Assembly: GCA_963682055.1 (NCBI GenBank)
Contig: OY821749.1
Location: 21,335,631 to 21,399,630 of the forward strand
Source: Primula veris
Taxonomy: Eukaryota > Streptophyta > Magnoliopsida > Ericales > Primulaceae
Direction of reading: 5' to 3'
DNA: 64,000 nucleotides
The notes beneath the pieces were generated by a model. The model ran no database searches, was not told where the DNA came from, and saw nothing but the letters and a program-made list of their open reading frames with translations. The translations under genes and the position numbers were made by a program. Position 1 is the stretch's first letter. Each line of letters starts with the position of its first letter. This document shows, one piece after another, positions 23,344-34,400 of the stretch.

Positions 23344-24410
23344 GCTTTCGTTTTGGTGGGGAGATCTGGCCGGAGAGTGGGGAAATGGTTCAATTTTAGT
23401 TTTAGTTATTACTGGTTTATTTATTTTATTTATTTTTTATTTTTTATTTTGTTTTTGAGGGGGGTTATAATGTGTATGTATTGGTCCTTGTATTTGGATA
23501 GAATTTTCTATTTGCTTTTTCGTTTTTATTTGCAGCTTTTTTACAAAAGCTATGCTGAAAGCGTAAAAAGCGTCAGCTTTTAACAGGATAAAAATCAGAA
23601 AAACAAACTTCTCAAGCTTTATTTTAATCGAACTTTAAATCGAGTTTATTATTACTACCAATCGTGTTTTCTAAAACATCAGGTTAAACACAAAAATGAA
23701 ACGACGGTGGTCTCGGATTTTAGGGAGAATAATAGATTTATACATGCATGGAGTATTTGTGGAATTGTAGATACTAATGACACTCAAATGGACGACGATA
23801 ACGGAAATATATATTAAAAACAAAATCGAGTAAAGTGACGGTGAAGATAGACTATGATATTACTTGAAAGACTGAATGGAAAAAAAAACAATGGAAAAAG
23901 TGGAAAAAATATCATGAATGATTTATTATTATTTTTTAAATTACGGGAAACTCTAAAAAAAGGCTCAAAAGTCTTGAAATTGTATCGTTTCGAAAATAAC
24001 GAGTTTCCATGGGGTAGCATTCAGCAAGAGAAAGAAAGAAAGGGTACTACTTTTACCAAAAAAAGGACTACTATTGTTTTTACTCGTATATAACAAAAAT
24101 TACACTGAACAATGTGACTAAATAAGAAACTCTTTACTTTGGTGTAGATGGTAAGTGAAAGACGTTAGAGAAAAGTGGGTTCAAAATTAATGAGGAGATA
24201 AAAAGGGGGGTTGAACGAGATTGTCGGTGAGGGAAACCACTTGTGCACAATTAATGCGCCATTTCCTATATTTTCTGCTGATATATGTTATTCAAATTAA
24301 GGAAACCGGTTACTACATGGGAGAATTGTATAAACCCCCATTGATTATATTTTAGCATCTGCTAATCAATCAATTTTTTTACACGACATCGTTGGAAAAA
24401 TAATGACGAA
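23344..24410. other. 5' flank of the GT47 gene
   Basis: The promoter and 5' untranslated region of the minus-strand GT47 gene should lie here. The sequence is AT-rich with a T-rich run at 23400-23460; I see no convincing TATA box at a fixed distance. Short ORFs at 23308-23583 and 23814-24093 are antisense or A-rich and not supported. Confidence 0.4.
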
Positions 24411-24420
24411 TAGTATTAAG

Positions 24421-25404
24421 GATAAATTAGCAAAATATACTATTTTTAAAACTAAATTACTAAATACATACTCTTACAATTTTAACTATTAAAAACATAC
24501 CAAACAAATTTAAATTTAATGTTGTTTATTCTTTTCTTTATCTCTCTCATCTTACTCTCTCTCTACTCTATTCTTATTTCTCATCAATTCTTCTATGTAT
24601 CTCTTCATTCTTCTGTCTCACCAATTTTTCTATTTCTCTGATCTTACTATCTCTCTAATTCATTCTTCTTCTAGGTATATTTCTTTAATATACCATTCTA
24701 TCTCTCTCCCTTCCTCCATCACGAAAACCCGTCACTAACTACCGAACATCATCTATATTATATAGATATTCATATATATATATATATATAAATACAGATA
24801 TATACATACGTAATACACAAATATTACACTATTTGATACCCCGTAATATATGAAAAATATATGAAATTGCTGAGATTATTTTTTATTTATTGAGTTTGTA
24901 AACATTGTGGTTTTCAAGTTGAAAAAAAAAAATCCATATGTATAATATTAAGAGAAATTCATATGTAGTGTATTAAGTTTTGAAATTAGGATATGAAGTT
25001 TTAAAATTAGGGTATGAAGTTTTGAAATTAGGATATGAAGTTTTGAAATTAGGGTATGAAGTTTTTGAAATTAGGGTATGAAGTTTTGAAATTAGGGTAT
25101 GAAGTTTTAAAATTAAGATATGACGTTTTATAATTAGCATATGCATATTTTGTGAGTTTTTAATCATTTTTAGAGAGAGATGTGCGATTAGCACGTGTTA
25201 GAAAGAGGTGCGATTATCGTGTGTTAGAGAAAGAGATGCGATTAGAGAGAAATAGTTGCGGTTAGAGAGAGATAAGTTAGATTATGGTTTGATTAGAATT
25301 AGAAAAATAATAAGTATATATAGGTATGTTTTTGGTAATTTAACTTTTGATGATATGTTTTTGGTAATATAATAATGGTAGGGTATGTTTTTGTTAATTG
25401 CCCC
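24421..25404. mobile_element. Non-autonomous Mutator-like element, copy B
   Basis: The left end GATAAATTAGCAAAATATAC and the right end TATGTTTTTGTTAATTGCCCC match those of copy A at 1111-2234, and the internal order is the same (CT-rich stretch, TACCCCGTAATATATG block, 21-bp array, GAGAGA-rich tail). No matching flanking duplication is visible. The left flank TAGTATTAAG resembles the target of copy A, but the right flank does not, so one side may have been rearranged after insertion. Confidence 0.7.
24971..25130. repeat. 21-bp tandem repeat inside element copy B
   Basis: About seven units close to AGGGTATGAAGTTTTGAAAT, the same unit as at 1684-1900 with fewer copies. Confidence 0.85.
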
Positions 25405-26980
25405 CATCACACTCTTTAAATTCAATTTTATTTAAATTTGAAAAGCTTATTTGTAAAAAAATCATTCACATCATCCTCATATTAAACTCTTTATTTTCAA
25501 AGAGTATCACTATCACTCTTTATAAATGAAGAACATTAATTTTCCTCTTCAATCAAAAATAATATTTTATTTTGGGTCGAACCTTCAATCATATATTATT
25601 TCAACACAAAAAATAAACTAAATTTTAAAATACAATACAAAAATTAATAAAGTATTAATAGAGAGTGTTTTGAAGATATTGAAAAATCAACTAAAACTTA
25701 AGTAACTCTCTAAACATGAAAAAATAAGATTTTCACTTCTCATTTGACAAAAAAATTAGAGAGATCGATGTGAATGCTCTTACAAGTGACTCAATACTTT
25801 TCTATTAATGAGAATACAATGATAAATTCAGCAGTTTCGATTGCTGAATTAAATGACCAATTTATGTCTTTCCATTAAGTGGCCCCGTACTTTAATAAAT
25901 TACAAAAATTGAGATTTCAGCTCAGCTTATAAATAGGCAGCCCCTCGGCCACTCTCAACACACAATATTTTTTTTATTCCGAAATACTCTGCATACATAG
26001 CATTTAGAAAGAGAGAGAACCACTCACCAATAGCTCAAGCTTGACTCGTCGCCAGTTTCCGGTGATTCATCTAATACGTTGTACATTGGGATCGAAGCGC
26101 CAACGCAACCAGAAACCTTAAGATGGTTGGACGAATATCGGTTAAGTGAAAACTGTTTAACAGTCGTATCGTCTTTTTTATTTTCCTGTCTTTTCATTTC
26201 AACAATTATTTATGTCATTTCATTTCAATAATTTTAATTCTGTAATTTCTTTTATGTATTTTAATTTTCTGTACCTAGCTGTAGTATTTCAATTATGTGT
26301 TTCCATTTCTGTAATTTATTAAACTACTGTTTACATTTATGTAATTTAGTATAGTTTCATTTCAGTCATGTAATTTGTTTTTTCCAATCCGAACAGTCCG
26401 GCTGTTAAGTTTCTACTTTCCAGTCTGACAGTTTTTGTTTATTACAATTCAGTCCGTTATTAATTAATAATAATCTGACTAACAGTTTGTTTTAATTACT
26501 TGTCAGACCGGACAATTTGTTATCTGTAAGTTCAGTACTCATTCTAAATTAATAAAAGATTAAATTGTTTGTTATTTATTCTTTCCGGTGCTTGAATTAT
26601 TTATTTATTGTTATTTCGTATACGGAAACCAACATTTAATACTAATAAATCCTATCAAATTAGATCTTTTACTTGTACATGTTTAATCGGTTGTTGCCAC
26701 CCGTGCTCAGTACCCACTAAACTTGATGTTCCATCCCACTTTAATTAAAACAAACGAGGTGAATGTTTAGTTGTGCTAATTAGATTCTGAAGTGAGCAAC
26801 AGTTGGTATGGACTCTTTAAGCTTTATAACACTAGTTATACAATTCAAAAATATGCACATACACGTTGAAAAAATGATATATAATTTGACCAGAAGAGGT
26901 ATGCATCTTGTGAAGCGCATACATGTATGTATCAGGTTTACATAGAAGACTATCAGTATTATAAAAAAAAATGACATGCA
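25405..26980. other. Intergenic, with an unexplained TATA/leader-like segment at 25928-26150
   Basis: A clear TATA box, TATAAATA (25928-25935), is followed by a less AT-rich leader-like stretch to about 26150 that contains TTGACTCGTCGCCAGTTTCC, and then a T-rich region to 26650. No ORF follows. It could be the promoter and untranslated leader of a dead gene, or the R-U5 part of an old LTR. A 65-codon minus-strand ORF at 26780-26977 is hydrophobic and not recognised. Confidence 0.4.
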
Positions 26981-26985
26981 TAAAA

Positions 26986-27670
26986 TGGCGAGCTTGATTT
27001 TCTTCCCAAGCTCGGCTTAATCAATTTCGCGTTGGCTCCGATCTTCCGAGGTGGTCAGGTATGCTCCGGCGGTCAAGCAGTCTTCGTGCCTGCACAAGGA
27101 ACGAACAGGGGCCCGGGGTTGTTGCCGGGTTTTCCCTCTCCGACGATCAAGTCAGTATCGATGTTAACTGAAAGTAGGAATATAATAAAGGGCGAGGGAC
27201 CGGGCCGGTTACAGGTCGGTGTATCGAATGGTACAGATAGTGTTCAGGGGGTCCGGGTTGTTTAAGCTTTATCTCTCCTCTCTCTATTTGTGCGTCCCCC
27301 TCTAAGTAGGATTAGGGGGGGTATTTATAGTGAGGTTCAGAGGTATATTAACCCTTGGATCACTGTACTGTAAGATGCTGATCCAACGGCGTCAGTCATT
27401 GATGACTCTGACAAGAGTACTGTCCTTGACCGGGGCCCACAGGAGGTGTCCTGTGATTGGGCCACGTCGGTGAAACGTCAGGGGGGGTCCCCCAAGGGAG
27501 CAGCAGCATTAATTGGGGAAGCGTACGTGACACGCTTCTTTGGGCCGGCCTCAACACGGCTCGGCCCTTCCAATCCGGGGCGTCGCATCATTCAGGGTTG
27601 ATGGGGCCCGGACGGCCCGCTAAGGGGGCGTTATTGCCCCGGACGAGGGGATGCTGACATTCCCTCGCCA
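26986..27670 (-). repeat. Element 1 3' LTR
   Basis: 685 bp, TGGCGAG...CTCGCCA. TATA box CTATAAATAC on the minus strand at 27321-27330. Identical to the other LTR except at three positions. Confidence 0.93.
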
Positions 27671-27797
27671 ACAGCTCCCTGTCCGGAGTCGCTGCTAAGG
27701 ACGAGGATGGCGAGGATCTCTTGTCGTTACGGGGGCTCCGGTCATTTTGTTCTCGAGCTCGTCGGTGCAGATATGCCCATGCACGGCTGTTTTATGA

Positions 27798-28050
27798 CAC
27801 GTGTGCAACCATTCATGGTTTTCTTACGCGTGGACACGAGGCGCCGTATCTGTTTCTTCGATTTCTACAACGTCATTAATGCTAAAACGGCTGGTGAGTG
27901 ACATTTGGCAGATGGCCTCTGCAGGCTGTACACGTGGTGGACATTGATTGAGTGGCGGCGGTTATTTGTGGGAGTTCGTGCAATGAGCCGTCGCGTCTTT
28001 TCACCTTCTGGTAAACGTCTTTTCATCTTCTGGTGGGGGTTCTATAAATA
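27798..28050 (+). promoter_or_regulatory. Promoter of the antisense gene in element 1
   Basis: A TATA box, CTATAAATA (28042-28050), lies 112 bp upstream of the plus-strand ATG at 28162. Two G-box cores, CACGTG, lie at 27798-27803 and 27931-27936. All three are kept in the corresponding region of element 2 at similar spacing. The segment lies between the 3' LTR and the antisense gene, so transcription need not depend on the LTR. Promoter activity is inferred from sequence only. Confidence 0.65.
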
Positions 28051-28161
28051 CCCTCAGTGAAAATTCATTTTCACTTTCTCAATCTCTCTCTAAAATTTTC
28101 ACAGCAAACCATTCTCTCTCTTCCTTCATACTTAGGAAATTTCACCAACCAACCAACCATC

Positions 28162-30808
28162 ATGGTTATCAAACACGGAGCCGGAAAAGGCCCGATGGTT
28201 GCCCCGCAACCACGGCGCCTCGAGGTGATGGCGCATGCCTTGCCATTCCGGGCAATGGTTATCGACCCCGCCATCTCCGTAGCAGTAAACGACAACAGTA
28301 TTATGGTCAGGCAGCACGGGCCTGACCTAGACGAGTTTCGCCAGCTCTGCGGCATAGGGGAGGAGTTTTGACTTCGGACCTGTGCGACCTCGGACGAGGT
28401 AAATGGGATCGTGGCTGATCCCAAGAACATGGTAACTCTCTCCCTCTCTACTCTTCTATACGGGGGCACCCACCTCCCCATTCCGGAGCTACTGGCGGAG
28501 CTCTGCGCCTGGACGCAGACTCTTCCGTGCCAGTGGCCTCTGCAAGCGCACCGCATCTGCGCCGGAATGGAGGCCCTAAGTGTCTCGTTGGGTCCGGCCA
28601 TTCCGGAACCATTGGGGCTTAGGGAGCTCTTGGCCTGCTACGAATTTTTGCAGGCCGAGCCAAGCTCCCAATCTAAGAGCCGGCAACCCTACCTGAGGTG
28701 CCGGTCTCATAATCAGCTGATCACAGGTAACTCCGATTCGAATCGGGGTTACACACAAGACGTGGTCGTGGTGGAGGGCCCCTGGCTCCCCCGGGATGAC
28801 CTAGCTCTTCCGATCAGGCCGGGGAGAGTGCTGAGCACCAAGGAAAATAAATTCATCGTGGCCTCTAAGCTTGGGGGCCTGGGCGAACCCAACATAGAGT
28901 CGTTGGAGGTGGCCCTCAACTGGTGGGGTCCGGATGGGACCGACGTGGGGGCGCGCGATGCGGAACGCCTGCTAATCTGTGGCTCTCCTACCTCCTGCAA
29001 GGGGAACAGCTTCAAATGGCCCCACAGGACCTTCTGTCCCGTGGGATACTCCAGGGAAAGGTGGGAGAAGGAGAAGGGTCTGGAGTCGACCCTCCCTCCC
29101 AAGGTGGTTGAAGGTGCTGAGGAAGCCCTCCATCCCAGTGGTCTGGAGCATGTGGCGAAGAAGGCTTCGAAGCCAAAGCTGAAGACAGGGAGTAGGGTGA
29201 AGGCGGCGAAGGCGGCGACGGTGGTCTCCTTCGCTCCTTCAACGGCCGGGGTTCACTTTGAGACCCGGTCTGATGGTACCGTCCTTCACTACCGGGTGGG
29301 GGCGGACGGTACCCGAACCTATATCGATGTGCATGGGAAGCCTCTGACAGAGGTCCTCCCCTTGAGCTCTAGGGAGCCCGCTATGGGGAGCCCCCTACGA
29401 TTAGAAGATAGCCCATCTGAGGCAGAACCCTCCGGGCCAGCCTTGGGCACCTCAAGGACCAGAGTAAGTCACTTCTTGTTTTTCTCAAATTTTCGTTTTT
29501 ACACTTAGCTAGATTTAGTTAATTTCTTCTAATTTCTCTAACTCCTTTCTTGTATGGCCTGTATAGGTAGTCCGTTCTGACGAGGAGGAGGAGGCAGATG
29601 AAGAGATAGCTGAGGTGGAGGAGGTAGCTGAGGTTGGGGATGGCGAGGGGGAAGAAGGGGCGGTTGAAGAGGTTGCTGAGGTGGGGGAGCCCGAGGGGGT
29701 AGTGGTCGAGGTCGAGGCCGAGGAGAGGGAAGTGGTTGTGACAGGAGAGAGGGAAGTGGCGATCCTGCCGCAGTCGGCTGGCCCGGAAGATTTGGCAGCC
29801 CAAGCCAGACTCGATCGGCTGGCCCGCAAGGCCCTTCTGGGGAAGAGAAAGGTGGAGGGGACGAAGTCCCTCCAAGGGGAAAAGAGGGCCAAGGTCGGAG
29901 GGAGCAACCCGTCCGAGGTTGTGATCGTGGAGGGGCCTAGGGAGACGTCGGGCATTGCTCAAGGCCCTACTCAAGGCTCAAGCTCCAGCTCTGCCTCCCC
30001 GACCCACAGGATGCCAGTGCAGACTCCCGAGGAGGTGAAGGCGGCCACGGGGGTGAAGAGCATCATGGAGGCTCACCCATCTGCCGGGTTATTAGCTTTG
30101 GCTGCGCTCCAGCAGCAAAGCGTCGAGGCTGATCATCGAGGTCGTGACCTCGCATCCTCCATGACATCGGCCATGGCTATGATACCTCAGGTACGTATAT
30201 AGTCTATTCGTATGTTTTCACATTCTTCCCACATATTTTTGCTAAGTGTTTTGCCTTTTCCCTTGTAGGCTTACTTAATGATGAACCAATATGTCTATCA
30301 CCAAGGCCAGCTGGTGAGGTCATGGGCCGCGAAGGCCGAGGCTAATGCCAGGCTTATGGAGGAGGCCCAGAAAAAGGCGGAGGAGGCCCAAAAAAGGGCA
30401 GAAGAGGCCGAGAGCAGGGAGGAGAAAGCCGAGGGCCTAAATGTCTCGGTTGAGGCTCGAAGGGTTGAAGCCGTGAAGGCTAGAGTGGAGGCCGAGGAGC
30501 GTGCCCAGGCTGCGGAGGCAGCCCTAAAAGAGGCCGAGGCTGGCGTCACCGACAGGATAAAGGCGGCGGTCCAGACTGGCCAGGCCGAGCTGAATGCTGC
30601 CTGGGCCCAAAAGACACAGAAGGACTTCAACTCCTTCTACGTCGAAGGGTGGTCTGAGGCGGCTGCCTTCATGAGGGCGGGACCGGATCACCCGGTATGG
30701 AACGTAGAAAATATCATCGTTCCCATCCCCTCAGCTCCCGTTCCGGATGTGGTGCCTTTGACTCCTCGAGCTCTCTCGGACGAGGAGGACGAAGCTAGCC
30801 AGAATTAG
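28162..30808 (+). pseudogene. Antisense accessory gene of element 1, one nonsense codon
   Basis: Exons 28162-29463, 29567-30190 and 30269-30808, with GT-AG introns of 103 and 78 bp, both phase 0. The frame spans 821 codons before the stop and is open except for TGA at codon 70 (28369-28371). Element 2 has CGT (Arg) there, so a CGA-to-TGA change is a likely route. The N-terminal 400 residues hold conserved blocks such as GGTHLPIPELLAELCAW and NWWGPDGTD. Exon 2 is very acidic. Exon 3 is an Ala/Glu-rich coiled coil followed by FNSFYVEGWSEAAAF. The layout is reminiscent of 'putative gypsy type transposon' (PF04195-type) proteins, but I cannot confirm that. Extra antisense ORFs between pol and the 3' LTR are known from Tat-lineage elements; their function is unknown. 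Probable poly(A) context AATGAAATGAAAA at about 30877. Confidence 0.75.
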
Positions 30809-31405
30809 GGTAGATTTAGGCTCTCGTTTTCAATGTAGTTTCCTTTCTGTACTTAGCATGTAATAGCTTTCTGTTGAATGAAATGAAAAAAACAATTTTG
30901 GACTTGTCTTTTATTTATTCTTCTGTGTTTTACTTGTTTACTTCCATTGTGTTTTATACATTGTATACACGCTCCCAAATGAGTGGGCCTTAGTGCTTCG
31001 GCGTTGGGGCGCTCGTTTGATACAACTCATAACTTACAAACCGAAGTAACACATAGAGAATTTAAATGAACTGAAAAAATTCAAGTAAATATGAACCGGG
31101 GTGCCGTATAGGCTCGTGTTCTGAAACACTTAGAGAATTTAAATGAACTGAAAAATTCAAGTAAATATGAACCGGGGTGCCGTATAGGCTCGTGTTCTGA
31201 AACACTTAGAGAATTTAAATGAACTGAAAAATTCAAGTAAATATGAACCGGGGTGCCGTATAGGCTCGTGTTCTGAAACACTTAGAGAATTTAAATGAAA
31301 TGTACGCCGGGGAGCTATTGAAATAACAACAGTTTTCATTTACAAAGCCCATAGGCATAAATTTACATCACATTCTTATTTATACAAAGACATAAAGACC
31401 GAGCC
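30809..31405. repeat. Convergent gene ends with 76-bp tandem repeats (31050-31302)
   Basis: This gap separates the 3' end of the plus-strand accessory gene from the 3' end of minus-strand pol. It contains three 76-bp units plus a partial one, each with TTCAAGTAAATATGAACCGG then GGTGCCGTATAGGCTCGTGT. Element 2 has about six such units. Transcripts from both strands should end in or near this block. Confidence 0.85.
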
Positions 31406-34400
31406 CTACTGGTAGTACTTCCTTAGGTTGTTGACGTTCCAAGGTCGGTCCACCGGGACGTCGTTGGGAAGACGACCCAACAGGTAGGCCCCGTTCCCTA
31501 CCGCACCGAGGATTCGATAGGGGCCTTCCCAATTGGGGCCTAGCTTGCCGTCGGACTGTATCCTGGTGTTGTTGTTTACTTTTCGTAATACGAGGTATTC
31601 GTCTTGGAAACGCCTGACGTTCACTCTTTTGTCATAAGAACGCCCCAGCTCGTTTTTATATTCGGCGTTACGGATGGCCGCAACCTCCCTTCTTTCTTCG
31701 GCGTAGTCCAGCTCTAGCCCCATCATCTTTTCATTAAGCCCGTTTTCCACCATGTCCGTCCTCAGAGAAGGAAGCCCGATTTCTAACGGGATTATGGCTT
31801 CCATTCCGTAAGTGAGGCTATAGGGTGTCTGTTGAGTGCCCCGTCTTCTCGTCGTTCGGTAGGCCCAAAGGACGTGATGCAGCTCTGCAGCCCATCGTCC
31901 TTTGGACTTGTCTAGCCTCTTCTTGATTCCGTCGAGCACGGTCTTGTTTGATACCTCGGCTTGTCCGTTGCATTGGGGGTACGATGGGGTCGAATAGTAG
32001 TTTTTGATGTGATACTTTGCATACATCGCTTTTAATTTGACCCCGGTGAACTGTCCCCCATTGTCCGCGACGATTGAGTAGGGGATTCCGAATCTTGTGA
32101 TCACGTCTCTCCAGAGGAAACGTATCACTTCGGCCTCTGTGATTTTCGCCAAAGCCACGGCCTCCACCCACTTTGAGAAGTAATCGGTGACCATGAGAAG
32201 GAACTTCTTCCCCCCCGGGGCCACGGGGAATGGTCCGACGATATCCATGCCCCACTGCGCAAAGGGCCAGGGCGAGGTTACGCTGCTCATTTTTTGCGCC
32301 GGGGCATGGGGTATGGGTGCGTACTTCTGACACTTCTCGCACCTGAGTACGAAAGCTTTGGCGTCCTTCTGCATGAGGGGCCACCAATATCCGTGGGTCA
32401 AGGCTCGGTTGGCCAGCGATCTGCCCCCGGTATGGCTCCCACACGTTCCTTCATGAATTTCCTCCATGACCCTCATTACCATGTCAGGGTGGACGCAGAG
32501 TAAGTAGGGGCCAGAGAACGATCTTTTATAGAGCTTGTCGTTGGGAGCTATCCAGAATCCCAGTGCCGTTCTTCTTATTTTCTCGGCCTCTTTCCTCTCA
32601 TGGGGAAGATCACCGGAGCGATGGTATTCGATTATAGGATCCATCCAGCTTGGTTCCGGCGGGAGGTCCGTCACCATGTTAATTGTTGCCCTAGCCTCGA
32701 TGCTAGGCGAAGGAACGTATTCTACGGTGATGACTCTCTCTTTTTTATCACTCATGGCCGAGGCTAGGGTCGCTAGTGCATCGGCGTGCGTGTTCTCGTT
32801 TCTGCTGATGTTGACGATTTCTTGACATTCAAAGCTTTGAAGTATTCCGGATGCGATGGCCACGTAGCTTGCCATTCTTTCATCCTTTGTCTGAAACTCT
32901 CCACTAATCTGGCTGCTGACCAACTGAGAGTCCGTATGCACCAGTATCTTCTTGATTCCGAGGCTTCGGGCCATTTTCAAGCCGGCGATAACGGCCTCAT
33001 ATTCGGCCTCGTTATTGGTGGCTCGGAAGCCAAGTTGGATTGACTTCTCGATCACATCCCCTTGGGGAGATCGGAGCATGACGCCAAGGCCGGACCCTTT
33101 CTTATTGGCGGCTCCATCCGCGTGCAAGGTCCAGGCCTCGGGGGCACGACCTGTGACGTCGGGGCATTGAGTCGTCTCAGTGAATTCTGCCACGAAGTCG
33201 GCCAGGGCCTGTCCTTTGATGGATGTTCGCGGCGCATAGCTGATGTCATAGGCGTTCAAGTGGCAGGCCCACTTCATCATTCGTCGAGAGAGATCCCCCT
33301 TTTGGAGCATTTCTCGCACAGGCTGGTCCGTATAGACCACAATGCTGTGTGCAGAGAAATAGTGAGCAAGTTTTCACGAGGCCATGACGAGGGCTAGGAC
33401 GAGTTTTTCCAAAGGCATATACCTTGCCTCCGCATCGAGGAGAGTTTTGCTCACGTAGTAGATAGGCCTTTGCTCCCTGTCTAGTTCCTTGATGAGGACG
33501 GCGCTGACGGCTATCTCAGACACGGCCAGGTATAGGGTAAGGACATCGCCTGGGTCCGGCTTAGTTAGAAGAGGCGGACTTCCGAGATAGTCAGCCAGCT
33601 CGGTGAACGCACGCCGGCATTCATCGGTCCATTCGAATTTCTTCTGGGCTTTTAAGGCCATAAAGAATGGCTTGCATCGGTCCCCGAACCGGGCAATAAA
33701 TCGGTTGAGGGCGGCAGCCATCCCGGCTAGCTTTTGTATGTCCCTTCTCTTCTCAGGTGTTTTCAAATTTTTCAAGGCAGAGATCTGGGACGGGTTTGCT
33801 TCGATGCCGCGGTGGGTCACCATGAACCCCAGGAATTTGCCGGCGCCTACCCCGAAGGCACACTTAGAGGCGTTCAGCTTCAGGTCATGCCTTCGTATTG
33901 TTTCGAACACCTCTCTTAGGTCGGATAGGTGGTCCCTCTCCTGGGTGCTTTTTACCACCATGTCGTCAATATAGACCTCCATGGTTCGGCCTATGTTCTT
34001 AGAGAATATCTTGGTGACCATTCTCTGATAGGTCGCCCCGGCATTCTTCAGTCCGAAGGGCATCACTTTGTAGCAGTAATTTCCCCTTGGGGTGATGAAG
34101 GCAGTTTTTTCTTGCTCGGCCTCCGACATAGGTATTTGATGGTAGCCGGAGCAGGCGTCCAGGAAGCTCATTCTGGCGGCCCCGGCCGTAGAGTCCACTA
34201 TTTGATCGATTTTGGGCAAGGGGAAAGGATCCTTTGGACAGGCCTTGTTGAGGCTCGTATAATCGATGCACACCCTCAACTTTCCGTTCTTTTTGGGGAC
34301 CACTACGGGATTGGCGAGCCATCTGGGGTAATAAATCTCCCTGATGGCCCCGGCCAGCAGAAGCTTCTCTACTTCCTCGTTTATGGCATCGGCATGCTCT

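Noticed and set aside
23814..24093. Overlapping ORFs of 68 and 79 codons upstream of the GT47 gene
   Set aside because: A-rich/T-rich low complexity on both strands, no recognisable product.
27032..27657. ORFs of 66-77 codons in the LTRs (also at 37093-37718 and 54543-54877)
   Set aside because: They lie in LTR U3/R sequence, have no domain, and one is already truncated by a single LTR substitution. LTR composition explains them.
29515..29974. Minus-strand Ser/Thr-rich ORFs of about 150 codons opposite exon 2 of the antisense gene
   Set aside because: Low-complexity complement of Glu/Val-rich codons; no start context or neighbours to support them.
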